DNA from: JAPPHA01 sp965220985
GTDB taxonomy: Bacteria > Pseudomonadota > Alphaproteobacteria > Rhodobacterales > Rhodobacteraceae
Direction: 5' to 3'
Assembly: GCA_965220985.1 (NCBI GenBank)
Contig: OZ244854.1
Coordinates: 1 to 64,000 of the forward strand
Length of the DNA: 64,000 bases
The notes under the pieces are model-generated. The model had not been told where the DNA came from. It saw only the letters and a program-made list of their open reading frames with translations, and ran no database searches. Below, one piece after another: positions 10,791 to 20,746 of the stretch. The translations under genes were made by a program, and so were the position numbers. Position 1 is the first letter of the stretch, and each line of letters begins with the position of its first letter.

Positions 10791-12697
10791 CAAATTTCAC
10801 CTGAATTCCAGCTGGGCTGACCAGCAATTTGCGGACAAGGAACTGCCAATATGCAATCATGCCTGAGGCCCAAAAAACGATTGGCCTTGGCACAGTCTTC
10901 TGACGAGTCCATCTGCCACGGTTCATCTCGTGCTGCCATCACTGACCCCACGTATCGAAACAACCAAGCTTTTTCAAAAGCTCTCATCGATGCCAAATAC
11001 GGCACTCTTCACCCCCTTGCTAGAGGAAATCTCGTCCAAACACAACTTTTTGCAACTATCGTTGATGCATCAACAATCGACGCTTTTTCGCGACTTGAAC
11101 ACCAATTTTGCAACAATTTCCCATAAAACCGTGAAACTCTATATTGTCCGATTGAGTGCAAAAAAACTGCCGAAGACCCCCAACGAATTGCCATGCAAGT
11201 GATTTGTCCGAAACCGTGGTCGGACAATAGGTCGCAAGATTGTGTAGACCCGAATCTCTGGTAACACAGCACGCATCACTGTCCATTGCCTACCTGCACT
11301 CTTCGCGTCAGTTCTGTAGCATAAAGATTTGCAACTTGAACCTTGCAACGAAAAAGCCTATCTCAATCATGTACCAAACCAATATTTGAAACAAAACGGA
11401 GCGCTTCGCTCGCGTGGTTCGGTCATGTCCGGCGCCAGCGTACCATTGGCTCAAACAGACCAATCAGTCAAAACAACTGGACTGGCAAACTCACAAATGC
11501 GCCTCGAAACACCGCAGGCAGCATGACCGGCCGCAGCCATCACCAATCGATCATCGTCGCAATGAGGACAACCTCAAAACCGAGAGTGCCAACGATTACA
11601 ACGCCTTCCTCACACTCCTCGCAGAAGCCCGCCCGGAACAATCCAGCGGCGGCATCGAACCGGAGCTTGCACATGAAACCTCGGCGGGCCTGTCGCATGT
11701 TGATCCGCCCGCATCGCAGTCGGTCGCAATGAAGCCGCAGCAGCATTGGTGCAACCCATTTCCGAAATGCACCGCCTTCAGCCACAACGGGCAAGATGTC
11801 CGGAAAGATCCTTGCACGAACGTAACTCCGACAGGCAATCGCCGAGACGCTGCCCACAGGCGACATCAGGCCGCCAGCCTGTGCGGGTCAGTTCAATCCG
11901 CTTTGCCCGGACACGCGGTGAACTGCAGGGGACGCCCCCAACCGCATCACGGCACCGATCTCACGCGTCAGCCCGGAAAGAGAAATCCGGCCGCACTCGA
12001 AATCGTCTACCCTACGCACCACGGCGATCACGGCGACACCCGCCGGGAAAGTGTCACCCGCAAGTCGAAATCCGGCGCGCGCGACCCCCAACGGCACGCA
12101 ACGAACTCGGCTGCGCCATGAATGATTGAGGCGTTTCGGTGGAACTGTGAAGATCATCAAAACACCGTCAGAACGCAATTCTGGAAATCAAATTTAACGA
12201 TCTATTTCAATTGGTTATAAGGATTTCTTGCAGTCGCCTCTTCACTACTACATTCCGGCATGCCCACCACACGCCAAGTCGCAACCAAACGGGTTCGAGT
12301 CGCTGCGATGCACCGGGATCCGTCAGCCAGCCAATCCGTCCTGACAATTGTCACGGAACAAGATTTTTCGTTGGGCAACATCGAAGAGGTTGCACCGAAC
12401 GAGACCCACCCCAAACCAGGCAAATCTGAAGCCAAAATCCAACACGATCAGCAGCAGCAACCGAGGAGGCAGTGGTGCGGCCGTCCGATCCAAGTTGCCC
12501 AATCGAGAGGGGGGCACTCTGAAACGTTGCCGTCACGCGCCGAGCGGTCACAAATGAATGCGAGACGTCCATTGCCGCGAGTGTCACCAACGTCGGCGAA
12601 CCAGATTTCACCATCATCATTTCAGATCGAACTGAACCGGTCCCGGCCAACCCATGGTGGAATTCCGCAACAGCGCATCGTCACATTGCCAAAAGTT
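10791..12697. other. Gene-poor 1.9-kb stretch
   Basis: Several overlapping frames of 60-235 codons occur on both strands, but none has a recognisable domain, a convincing ribosome binding site or a clear advantage over its opposite strand. The left part (10.8-11.4 kb) is visibly richer in A and T than the flanks. It lies upstream of the giant minus-strand gene and probably holds its promoter and possibly unrecognised regulatory RNA. Confidence 0.5.
11061..11074. promoter_or_regulatory. Perfect 14-bp palindrome
   Basis: GTTGATGCATCAAC is self-complementary and lies about 270 bp upstream of the giant gene, in AT-rich sequence. It could be a binding site for a dimeric regulator, but a palindrome this short can arise by chance and no second copy was noticed. 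Confidence 0.2.
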
Positions 12698-12774
12698 TGG
12701 TGACCCCTCGAGGACTCGAACCCCGAACCTGCAGATTAGAAGTCAGCTGCTCTATCCAGTTGAGCTAAGGGGCC
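12698..12774 (-). tRNA. tRNA-Arg (anticodon UCU)
   Basis: Read on the minus strand, a full cloverleaf forms: a 7-bp acceptor stem with one G-U pair, D arm with GCTC/GAGC, anticodon loop CTTCTAA giving UCU, and T loop TTCGAGT. A 5-base variable loop, discriminator A and an encoded CCA complete it at 77 nt. The anticodon stem has one T-T mismatch. It decodes AGA codons. Confidence 0.95.
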
Positions 12775-12990
12775 AACTCTTGCGCACCGGTAATCGTTCT
12801 GCAATCCGTCCGCAAGCCTGCCACGACATGATTGCAATCGCGTCTCCGACAAACAGATAACACCGAGGCAAATGCACACACCGAGAATCAACTCCTCGCG
12901 ATCCGAGAACAAGGCTCGACCTGCAATTCGAGATTCTCGACCTCGCTTTTTCGCAAAGTGAGGATTTTCCCATTCGCGCCACCATTTGGG

Positions 12991-14403
12991 TCAGCCCGTC
13001 CTCGCAGGGGCATGAACGGCAAGCCGAAGCCACAGTCTCAATGAAAGCGCCAATGCCGCGACGAAAAGCCCGACCGCCAGTCCGGCCCATATGCCGGGCG
13101 CACCCAACCCGAAGTGGAATCCGAACAGAAGACATGCAGGTGCGCCGATCAGCCAATAGGCGCATGCCACGATGATCATTGGAACCTTCGTGTCTTCCAT
13201 TCCGCGAAGAAGCCCCAGAATGACAACCTGCAGGCAGTCAAAGATCTGAAACGCGGCTGCCACCAGGAGCAGAACCACTCCGATAGCGACGATTGCCTCG
13301 GTTTCCGCGTGTGACCGATCAAGAAACAGCCGAACGAGAGGCTCGGGCAGGCCGAGGAACAAAGAAACAACACCCAATGACACGACCATCGATATGACCA
13401 GAGTCGCAACTGCACCCCGAATCAGTCCTTCATGATCTCCCTGGCCCATCGCGAACCCCGCGCGTATGGTTCCGGCGCTCGACAGTCCCAAGGGAATCAT
13501 GAAGCAGATGGCGATGACCTGCAAAACAATCCCGTGCGCCGCCAAGGGAACCGTCCCCAGCCATCCGACCATGACCTTGGATGTCGAAAACAGCCCGGCT
13601 TCGGCAAGCAAGGTCAAGCCGATTGGCCAGCCGAGACGAAACACCTCGCGACAGACCGGCCAGTTCGGCTTGGTCAATCGTTGGAACAGCCCATGTCCGC
13701 GTGTCTGCGGAACCCGTCTGACGATGAAGACAAGAATGACCGCAGTGAGAACGCCTGTGACCACTGTTGCGACTGCGGCACCTTGAAGTCCAAGTTCGGG
13801 CGCGCCCCAGTTTCCAAATATCAGCACGTAGTTGCACAGTGCGTTGGCGGCGGCTCCGGCCAAGATGGCGGTCAATGCGATGCCAGGTCGACGCAGCGCG
13901 GAGAGCAAGGACCTCAGCATCGAAATCAACAAGGCAGGAATCATGGACCACGCGGCAATCTGCATGTAGTCCCCAGCCAATTTCGACAGATGCGGCGACT
14001 GTCCAAGTGCAAGCAGCAAGGGTTCGGCCAGCAGGAGCACTGGCATGACGGCGACGGCGTAGGCGAGCGTGATCCAGTTTCCCATCCGGAACACCTGCCT
14101 GATGCGATCGGAGTCGTCTGCCCCATGCGCTTTTGCGATCATCGGCATGACGGCCTGGGCTGCTCCCACCCCGACGAGGTAAGCAACAAAGTGGAGTTCC
14201 GAAGCAAGGACCACGGCTGCCAGTTCATCGACACCGTACCAGCCAAGCATGACGACATCTGTCGTATGGGTCAGCATCTGGGCGATGTGGATGCCGACAA
14301 GCGGCAGGCTGAGAACCACGGTCGCCCGAAAGTGCCCGATCCAGCCGGAAAGTCTTGAACGATGCACCTGTCTGGCTCCGAGAATCCGTGTCGACCCGAC
14401 CAT
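12991..14403 (-). CDS. MATE family efflux protein
   Basis: A polytopic inner-membrane protein of about 470 residues, usual for MATE exporters, which expel cationic drugs or metabolites using a Na+ or H+ gradient. The N-terminal half has the family hallmarks LSLPLVGIHIAQ and TDVVMLGWYGVDELAA; the C-terminal half repeats the fold with FRLGWPIGLTLLAE and VMVGWLGTVPLAAHGI. The ATG at 14403 is preferred because it leaves about 35 residues before the first conserved motif. Earlier in-frame starts exist at 14430 and 14598 and would add basic, low-quality sequence. Both ATGs at 14430 and 14403 sit in opposite arms of a long hairpin. The gene stands alone between a tRNA and a gene-poor gap. The substrate cannot be inferred. 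Confidence 0.9.
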   Translation of the reverse strand: MVGSTRILGARQVHRSRLSGWIGHFRATVVLSLPLVGIHIAQMLTHTTDVVMLGWYGVDELAAVVLASELHFVAYLVGVGAAQAVMPMIAKAHGADDSDRIRQVFRMGNWITLAYAVAVMPVLLLAEPLLLALGQSPHLSKLAGDYMQIAAWSMIPALLISMLRSLLSALRRPGIALTAILAGAAANALCNYVLIFGNWGAPELGLQGAAVATVVTGVLTAVILVFIVRRVPQTRGHGLFQRLTKPNWPVCREVFRLGWPIGLTLLAEAGLFSTSKVMVGWLGTVPLAAHGIVLQVIAICFMIPLGLSSAGTIRAGFAMGQGDHEGLIRGAVATLVISMVVSLGVVSLFLGLPEPLVRLFLDRSHAETEAIVAIGVVLLLVAAAFQIFDCLQVVILGLLRGMEDTKVPMIIVACAYWLIGAPACLLFGFHFGLGAPGIWAGLAVGLFVAALALSLRLWLRLAVHAPARTG

Positions 14404-14440
14404 GTCGCAACCATGGTTTGCGATCCACATGGTCGGGTCG
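14392..14440 (-). promoter_or_regulatory. Long hairpin over the candidate start codons of the MATE gene
   Basis: A perfect 14-bp inverted repeat (14392-14405 with 14427-14440) encloses a second 5-bp stem (14406-14410 with 14418-14422), separated by a 4-base bulge. In the mRNA it would sequester both candidate ATG codons. It may control translation, or act as a palindromic operator. There is no U-tract, so it is not an ordinary terminator. Confidence 0.5.
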
Positions 14441-14603
14441 GTTTGCCCCGACCTTGGTGGCGTTGCAACCCGTCGTGCCAAACGCATTCGTCTTTCGCGC
14501 GCAGAACAGCGGCGTTTCTTGCTGCTGGTCATGGTTGAAGTGTCGAGACTTCTGGCGTCAGAATCGAGCGTCGGCAGGGCTACGGTTGGAATCGCCACCT
14601 GAG

Positions 14604-15576
14604 TGCAAACAGTTCATGTCGACACTCGGCATCGACGATGTCCGGGTTCGGCCATCGGCGGAAACAGACATGACCATCGTCGCCATGATGGAGGATTGCA
14701 GTTGCCGAACCGAAGGCCCCGAGATCAAGTTCCGGTTTGACAGGGCCATGTGGCGCTTGCGTGAGGATGCGGGGTTCAGTTCAGGGCGCGTTGTCGTAAC
14801 TGTCACCACTGGGTCCACACTCGCCGCAGCACATCTGCTTGAGTCATCGAACACGTGCCGACACCTGCGGCCCTGCCTGCAGGCCGGGCCGATGCAGAGT
14901 GAAAAGGGTTCGAAGCAGCGGGCTCGGCACGGATCCGAAACGAGCTTGATCGAAACGCGCCGAAAACGCTGGCGCCAGCGTGACTCCGAGGTGCACGAGG
15001 TGAATCGATGTCGGTGCCACATAGCAATCAGCAATCCGAGCTCGTTGGGCACTCAATAGGCGGCCTGTTCATGAACCCCCTGCCAATCGTCGGCGAAAGC
15101 GCGAGGCACGACGATCTTTCGCCCAATCCGCTCAACGCAAAACGTCATTGGCATGCGATTGATCGCCGTTGCCTGATGCGCGCAGCAAGTTAAGCAATCG
15201 GCATCAAGGCAGATTCAAGAGGCCCACTCGGGTTCAAATGGACGGGCGAGTTCGGCGCTTGATCTCCGCTTTGAGCCTTGCAGCCGGTTCTGGCAAAGCC
15301 TCGGAAAGCGGCAGCGCTGTGGCGGACGAATTCTCGGACAACTCTGGCGAATCGACCAAATTCCAATCCACCCTCGCGTATCCGATGTCTGCAACATGGT
15401 CCGGGTCGAACTCTTTCACGGACTCCTTGACGGACATTCTGGACAGACTGCCGTGAGATGACAAAAAACGACGGTGCGAGGCGTCACGCATGTCGCGGCT
15501 GCTGTCCCGCACTCAATCCCTGACCCTCAATCAGGTTGATGCGCTCGGATGATCCGCATCCGAAGATGCGCCACCG
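14604..15576. other. Intergenic region, no convincing gene
   Basis: Overlapping short frames on both strands show no domain. The most protein-like is a minus frame at 15234-15437, with an ATG at 15437 and an acidic then basic composition, immediately downstream of the secreted nuclease. It is unrecognised and could equally be chance. Confidence 0.4.
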
Positions 15577-16401
15577 TCACTCACAAACCATGCGATCGCC
15601 GTCGCCGTCACGCATGTAACCATAGGCCGGGTGCGCGGGACGAACCGGCGCGATTCCGTGCCGACGGGCCTCGTCGCACGAAATCCGCCCGTTCGCATCG
15701 TCGTCGTAAAGCGCCAAGACTTCGTCGACTTCGCCATCTGCTTTCTCAACCTCTCGCGCCGCAGGTGGGCTCGACTCAATGCAGACCATCGGTTCCATGT
15801 CAGTGTCCATGCAATTGGAGAGTATCGCCTCCAAGGCGTCGGCCTCCTGCCTGTCGATCGTGAGGCCGTAGGCGCGACGGACTTCGAGGACACGACCCGC
15901 GAACCAGCATCGATTGCGTTCCGGACGCCACTCCGCCGCATCCTTTCCGCTCTTCTCGTGGCGGTTGACGCTTGGCGAAGCAAGAGTGAGGTTGCGAATG
16001 TCCGATGCGAATTGCCTGCGCTGGTCGCGCGCCCGTGAACAGAGCCCCGAGTCATGCGCCTCGCTGAGGCTGACGATGTGCTCGATGTCCGTCTCGTCCG
16101 TCGACGCAAAACAGGTGCCGGTATACGGGCCGTAAACGGCACCTAGATCACCCTCGATGTCGTCCTCTACGGATTGCGGATACCGGTAGTCCTCTTTCGG
16201 GTCATAAGGAGAGCAACGATCCTCCGGCGCAACGACCAGCCCCCGCCAGGTTTCCGCCAGCGCGGGGGACGCGACCGACCACGGACCGATCAGGACCGCA
16301 ATCGCGATCATCACCCGCACAAAGCGGGTCAAAGCCTTCGTGCGCGACGCGACGGCCTGCTGGCTACGTGAAACCGCCACCGACAGTTGGCATCGTCGCA
16401 T
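15577..16401 (-). CDS. Secreted HNH nuclease (GmrSD/DUF1524-like) with C-terminal Excalibur domain
   Basis: A 274-residue exported protein. Residues 1-49 form a long signal peptide ending SPALA. The nuclease core contains DIEHIV at 105-110 with the presumed catalytic His108. It continues with FASDIRNLTLA, SVNRHEKSGKDAAEW and CWFAGRVLEVRRAYGL, the arrangement seen in secreted DUF1524/GmrSD C-terminal type nucleases. Residues of about 226-274 form an Excalibur calcium-binding module, with DDDANGRISCDEAR and the closing DGDGDRMVCE. It probably cuts extracellular or periplasmic DNA, and calcium may stabilise the tail. Four or more cysteines fit an oxidising compartment. It lies 63 bp upstream on the opposite side of no obvious partner, so no operon is implied. 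Fold assignment is good; the substrate is inferred. Confidence 0.85.
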   Translation of the reverse strand: MRRCQLSVAVSRSQQAVASRTKALTRFVRVMIAIAVLIGPWSVASPALAETWRGLVVAPEDRCSPYDPKEDYRYPQSVEDDIEGDLGAVYGPYTGTCFASTDETDIEHIVSLSEAHDSGLCSRARDQRRQFASDIRNLTLASPSVNRHEKSGKDAAEWRPERNRCWFAGRVLEVRRAYGLTIDRQEADALEAILSNCMDTDMEPMVCIESSPPAAREVEKADGEVDEVLALYDDDANGRISCDEARRHGIAPVRPAHPAYGYMRDGDGDRMVCE

Positions 16402-16463
16402 CACGGTTGGTCGAAATCCGGATCATCGGCAGTCCCGATCGTCCAGTCCGGCATCTGCGGAGG

Positions 16464-18734
16464 TCACGAACCGTAAATGAATGCCGGCAGCCACAGCGCG
16501 ATCTGCGGAAACGTGAACACCAGCGCCAAACCGATCAACTGGATGCCCATGAACTGCAGCATGCCCAGATAGATGTCCTTCAGATCCCACTCGGGAACGA
16601 CACCCTTCAGGAAATATGCCGACAGGGCCACGGGCGGACTGAGCCAGGCCGTCTGCAGGTTGACTGCGACAAGGATGCCGAACCAGGTCAGGTTGACACC
16701 GAGCTTGTCGAGCGCCGGAATCAGGATGGGAACGATGATCAGGACGATCGGAACCCATTCGAGCGGCCACCCCAGGAGAAAGATCAGCGCCATGATGATG
16801 ATCAGGACGAGAGTCTCGGAGAGGTCCCAGACCAGCAGCGCTTCGGTCAGCATGGTCGGCGTTCCAAGCCGCGAGAACACGGCGCCGAAGAAGTTCGATG
16901 CCGCAACCAGGAACAGGATGAGGACCGTGATCTCCAGCGTCTTGATCAGCGCAGTGAAAAACGACGACAGCGAGAGCTTCCGGTAACACAGAGCGAGCAA
17001 CAGCGCGCCGAAGGCGCCGCATCCGGCCCCCTCGGTTGGCGTGGCCCAGCCGAACAGGATCGAGCCCAGTGCGAAAGCCACCAGCGCCGACGGGGGAACC
17101 AGCCCCAGGAAGAATTCGTACCACAGGTCGGAAAAGTAGAAACCCGCAGGGCGAGCCTCGCGAATCCACTTCGAGCCAAAATACATGATGGCCATCCAAC
17201 CGCCGGGCAGGATGGCCCACGACAGCGGAAACAGGCCTGCCAGACTGCCGGAGAGCGCCATGATGACAAGGACGAAGAAAACCAGGATCGATCCGATGAC
17301 CGTGACGGCCTCGAGCCAGTAGTAGGGCGACGTCTTCGGCTGTTCTTCTGGCGGAAGAACCGGACCGAGAGACGGATCCATCCAGCAGCGCAGGAGCGAG
17401 TAACCTGCATACATCGCGGCAAGCAGGATGCCGGGGATGATGGCTGCCGCGAACAGGTCGGTGACGGGAACCTCAAGAACCGGTCCCATGACGACAAGCA
17501 TGATCGAGGGCGGAATCAGGATCCCCAAGGTGCCGCCCGCGGTGATGGTGCCGGCAGACAGCCGAACGTCGTACTTCGACCGGTTCATGGTCTTTGCGGC
17601 CATGATGCCGAGAATGGTTACCGAGGCGCCGACGATGCCGGTCGCCGCCGCGAAAATCGTCGAGACGAACAGGACTGCAAGGTAGAGCGCGCCCCGGGTT
17701 CGTGACAGCATCAATTGCACCGCGTTGAACAGCCGCTCCATGAGACCGGCCTGTTCCATCAGAATTCCCATGAAGACGAAAAGCGGAACGGCCGCGAGCG
17801 TCTGTTCCAGCATGACGCTGTTGAACTGGAAGGTCTGAAGATGGAACACCAGCTTGGTCGAGAAGCCCCAGCTTCCGAAGGCAAAGCCGAGAAACACCAG
17901 GGTAAACGAGATCGGGAAGCCGACGAAGATCGCGAACAGCATGACCGCGATCATCACCACGCCGATCCATTCGGGAGAAAGAGTGCCGAGGCCGGTCGCA
18001 ACGAACACGGACGAGAGCGCGGCGCCGATGCCGCCGAGCGGCAGCAGATCGGGGAAGAAGATGCTGCAGAACACGCCTGCCAGCAAAATGATGTAGATCG
18101 GCGAAAAGGCCAGGAACCGCCTTTCGCGTTCCGGCCCCATGGCGTGGAAGCACTTCAGGATTTCAGACACGCCCTGCATGATCAGGAAGAACGCGCCAAG
18201 CGGCATGGCCGAGCGCGCGGGAGCGAGCGGCGCCATCATCGTGGTGTCCATCGACCGCTCCCAGCTGACCCACGCCTTGAAGGTGTATTCAGCCGAGATC
18301 CAGAAAAAGAACAGCATGGCCGGGAAATAGAAGGCCAGAAACAGCACCGCATCGACGGTCGCCTGGGTTTTTCGCGACCAGTTGCGGTAGAGAAAATCCG
18401 CGCGGATGTGCACGCCGCGCATCAATGCGTAACCGGCGCCAAGCATGAAGAGCGTGCCGGCAAACATCCGGCTGACCTCATAGGCCCACAGCGTCGGCGC
18501 AATGAAGAGCTTTCGGGCGACGACCTCGTAGACCATCGCGAACACGACAGGAATCAGCAACAGACAGGTGGCACGACCGATGTAGAGATTGGAAACGTCA
18601 ATGACCCGAATGACTTTTCGCATCCAGTTCCGCATGTCTTCGGGAGTATCGCCAACCTTTCCGGATCGTCTTTCCGCAATCAGTTCGTCAGTGATGTCGA
18701 GGTTGCCGTTGTCGTTGTCGTTGGGGCTGGTCAT
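16464..18734 (-). CDS. dctQM: TRAP transporter fused permease (DctQ-DctM)
   Basis: A 756-residue membrane protein fusing both TRAP permease subunits. Residues 1-~215 are the four-helix DctQ part, with TLWAYEVSRMFAGTLFMLGA and an amphipathic RGVHIRADFLY segment. From about 225 the large DctM part runs through GFPISFTLVFLG, PLFVFMGILMEQAG, GIVGASVTILGIM and GTLGILIPPSIMLVV. Together with the periplasmic binding protein it imports an organic acid using a sodium gradient. The ATG at 18734 is chosen; a TTG at 18749 is possible. It follows the binding-protein gene on the same strand, separated by a strong hairpin that may lower its expression relative to the binding protein. Fused DctQM proteins are common in this family. 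Confidence 0.95.
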   Translation of the reverse strand: MTSPNDNDNGNLDITDELIAERRSGKVGDTPEDMRNWMRKVIRVIDVSNLYIGRATCLLLIPVVFAMVYEVVARKLFIAPTLWAYEVSRMFAGTLFMLGAGYALMRGVHIRADFLYRNWSRKTQATVDAVLFLAFYFPAMLFFFWISAEYTFKAWVSWERSMDTTMMAPLAPARSAMPLGAFFLIMQGVSEILKCFHAMGPERERRFLAFSPIYIILLAGVFCSIFFPDLLPLGGIGAALSSVFVATGLGTLSPEWIGVVMIAVMLFAIFVGFPISFTLVFLGFAFGSWGFSTKLVFHLQTFQFNSVMLEQTLAAVPLFVFMGILMEQAGLMERLFNAVQLMLSRTRGALYLAVLFVSTIFAAATGIVGASVTILGIMAAKTMNRSKYDVRLSAGTITAGGTLGILIPPSIMLVVMGPVLEVPVTDLFAAAIIPGILLAAMYAGYSLLRCWMDPSLGPVLPPEEQPKTSPYYWLEAVTVIGSILVFFVLVIMALSGSLAGLFPLSWAILPGGWMAIMYFGSKWIREARPAGFYFSDLWYEFFLGLVPPSALVAFALGSILFGWATPTEGAGCGAFGALLLALCYRKLSLSSFFTALIKTLEITVLILFLVAASNFFGAVFSRLGTPTMLTEALLVWDLSETLVLIIIMALIFLLGWPLEWVPIVLIIVPILIPALDKLGVNLTWFGILVAVNLQTAWLSPPVALSAYFLKGVVPEWDLKDIYLGMLQFMGIQLIGLALVFTFPQIALWLPAFIYGS

Positions 18735-18809
18735 CGGATTCTTCTTCAAGTCGGTTGTCCCTGCCCTCGCCCGCCATCATTGGCGTCGGGTCATGAAGGG
18801 ACATGAACT

Positions 18810-18841
18810 GGCCGGCCACAGGGCATCCCCTGTGGCCGGTC
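18810..18841 (-). terminator. 14-bp intercistronic stem-loop between dctP and dctQM
   Basis: Bases 18810-18823 pair with 18828-18841 around a 4-base loop, with one G-T pair. No T-run follows on the minus strand, so it more likely attenuates transcription or protects the 3' end of the binding-protein mRNA than terminates fully. Confidence 0.7.
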
Positions 18842-18852
18842 CAAGAACAGCA

Positions 18853-19959
18853 TTATTTCAGGCTGTCTGCAAATGCCTTTCCGAGGCTTGCGTTCGACGC
18901 CTGTGCGCCGGCCCAGAATGGAACCGCAATCTCGGCAAAGTCCTTCTGGCTTTGCCAGACTTCAGCGAAGAACTCGTTCTCGGCCGCGTTCTTCTCAAGG
19001 CTCGCCCGCGCCGCATTCATGTACGCGGGGAAGTAGTCAGCCGGCGTGTCGTGCAGAATGACACCGTGGTTTTCGGTGAGGTCCTTCAGCGCCTTGCCGT
19101 TTTCGTAGATCCGATACGACATGGCTTTCGACAGGGACGCATTGGCAGCCACTTCGAGCGCTCGCTTCTGGTGATCCGTCAGCGCATCATAGACATCGCC
19201 GTTGATGTAGAGGTCGGCATTGACGACGACCTGATGCAGGCCCTGAAGGTAGTAGTGCTTCAAGACCTTCTGGAAGCCGAACACCGAGTCGGGCTTCGGA
19301 CAGCACCATTCGGCAGCATCGATCGTTCCCTTTTCGAGGGCAGGAAGAATGTCTCCACCACCCATCGCGACCGAGGCAACCCCGATGTCCTTGTAGGTCT
19401 GGCCCGGAATTCCAGGAGGCGTGCGGAATCGGTACTTCCGGAAGTCGTCCATGGAGTTGATCGGTTCCTTGAACCATCCCAGGGCTTCCGGTCCGACGGG
19501 CTGCAGCATGAAGCCCTTGACGTTCAAGCCCATCTCGTCCCAGAGGCGATCATAGAGTTCGCGACCGCCGCCGTACTGGAACCAGCTCAGGAACGCGATG
19601 TTGTCGATGCCGACACCGGCACCTGCGACGGGCGAACCGAACAGCATTGCGGCCGGGTGCTTCCCTGACCAGTAGTGCGTCCAGGCGAATCCGCCTTCGA
19701 TCAATCCCGCATCGACCGCATCGAGCGTCTCGCCAACGCCGACGACGGCGCCTGTAGGCAGGACTTCGATGATCACTTCGTTGTTGGTCAGAGCAGCGAC
19801 ATCCGCTGCGAATTCCTTCAGCATGACAACTTCGTCTGCCTTCGCCGGAATGACCGACTGGACACGGATCGTGACTTCTGCAGCCACGGCCGAAGCAAAG
19901 AAAGTGACGCCCACGAGCGCTCCGAGCGCCCGAGTGGCAAATCTGTTGCAATGGTACAT
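18853..19959 (-). CDS. dctP: TRAP transporter periplasmic substrate-binding protein (DctP family)
   Basis: A 368-residue exported solute receptor. The ATG at 19959 is preceded by GGAGG at ideal spacing and opens a signal peptide ending in SAVAA. The mature protein carries the DctP signature around FRKYRFRTPPGIPGQTYKDI, including the conserved arginine that binds the substrate carboxylate, and the hinge AMGGGDILPALEKGTIDAAE. The WCCPKPD segment after it resembles 2-oxo-acid and mannitol/lactate-type TRAP receptors (TakP-like). It delivers substrate to the fused permease downstream. Its neighbours, a GMC dehydrogenase and an IclR regulator, suggest an organic or sugar acid that is produced or consumed by oxidation. 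The exact ligand is not determined. Confidence 0.93.
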   Translation of the reverse strand: MYHCNRFATRALGALVGVTFFASAVAAEVTIRVQSVIPAKADEVVMLKEFAADVAALTNNEVIIEVLPTGAVVGVGETLDAVDAGLIEGGFAWTHYWSGKHPAAMLFGSPVAGAGVGIDNIAFLSWFQYGGGRELYDRLWDEMGLNVKGFMLQPVGPEALGWFKEPINSMDDFRKYRFRTPPGIPGQTYKDIGVASVAMGGGDILPALEKGTIDAAEWCCPKPDSVFGFQKVLKHYYLQGLHQVVVNADLYINGDVYDALTDHQKRALEVAANASLSKAMSYRIYENGKALKDLTENHGVILHDTPADYFPAYMNAARASLEKNAAENEFFAEVWQSQKDFAEIAVPFWAGAQASNASLGKAFADSLK

Positions 19960-20113
19960 TTCATCCTCCGATTGCATTGACGCCTTCATTCCGTTGCACG
20001 TGCATTCGCCCCCGAAGGCACCGGGGCGAAATCAGGCGGGATTGCGCGAATGGAGACCATTCCCTTCCCAGCGTGCTGCTTGTTGCCACACGATGGATAG
20101 CCCGCCGGACGGT

Positions 20114-20746
20114 TCATGCCATGCTCCAATAATCGGCCACGAGATCGGTCATCCCTGGCCAACCGTCAAAGAGCATTCTGACAGTCAGGTAGATCAGAAA
20201 CACGAGACCAAGCCACGACAGCCATCTGTATCGAGTCATGATCTTCATGATGAGAGTTGCGAACAGCGCCATGAACAGGATGGCGAGCGCCAGTCCAAAA
20301 ACCAGAAGCGCCGTGTTTTCCCGGGCGATGGCCGCCACGGCGACGACATTGTCGATGGACATCGACACGTCGGCGAAGGTGATCGTGACCAGCGCGCCCC
20401 AGAGGTTCTTGCTGTCACCGCCTTCGACTGCGGTCGCCTGGAAGTGAGGTCCGCCCGCCTGGGTCGCCTTGCTGTGCGCGACAAGGTCCCGATAGAACCT
20501 CCAGCACACGATCGCGAGCAGCAGCCCGCCGAAGAAAAGGATGCCAGGAATCTGCAAGAGAATGCTCGCGATGGCCGCGAACACGATCCGCAGACCTGCG
20601 GCAAGCGCCATTCCGAAGATGATCGCGCGACGGCGGAGTTCCGGGGACAGGCCGGCGGCAGCCATGCCGATCACGAGCGCGTTGTCGCCAGACAGGATGA
20701 TGTCCGCAAACACGATCTGCAGGATGTCCAGACCTGTTTCGATCAT
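20114..20746 (-). CDS. TerC family integral membrane protein
   Basis: A 210-residue membrane protein with about seven helices and the two TerC signatures SGDNALVIG near the N-terminus and SIDNVVAVA in the middle, whose acidic residues lie in the membrane and are thought to bind metal. Family members include YjbE/Alx-type proteins linked to manganese export or secretion-coupled metal delivery. Its ATG overlaps the stop of the upstream GMC gene by four bases (ATGA), so the two are translationally coupled. A metal exporter inside a catabolic operon is unexpected. Either it supplies metal to exported proteins or its transport role differs here. Confidence 0.9.
   Translation of the reverse strand: MIETGLDILQIVFADIILSGDNALVIGMAAAGLSPELRRRAIIFGMALAAGLRIVFAAIASILLQIPGILFFGGLLLAIVCWRFYRDLVAHSKATQAGGPHFQATAVEGGDSKNLWGALVTITFADVSMSIDNVVAVAAIARENTALLVFGLALAILFMALFATLIMKIMTRYRWLSWLGLVFLIYLTVRMLFDGWPGMTDLVADYWSMA

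Noticed and set aside
16368..17705. Plus-strand open frame of 445 codons
   Set aside because: Antisense to the DctM part of the TRAP permease.
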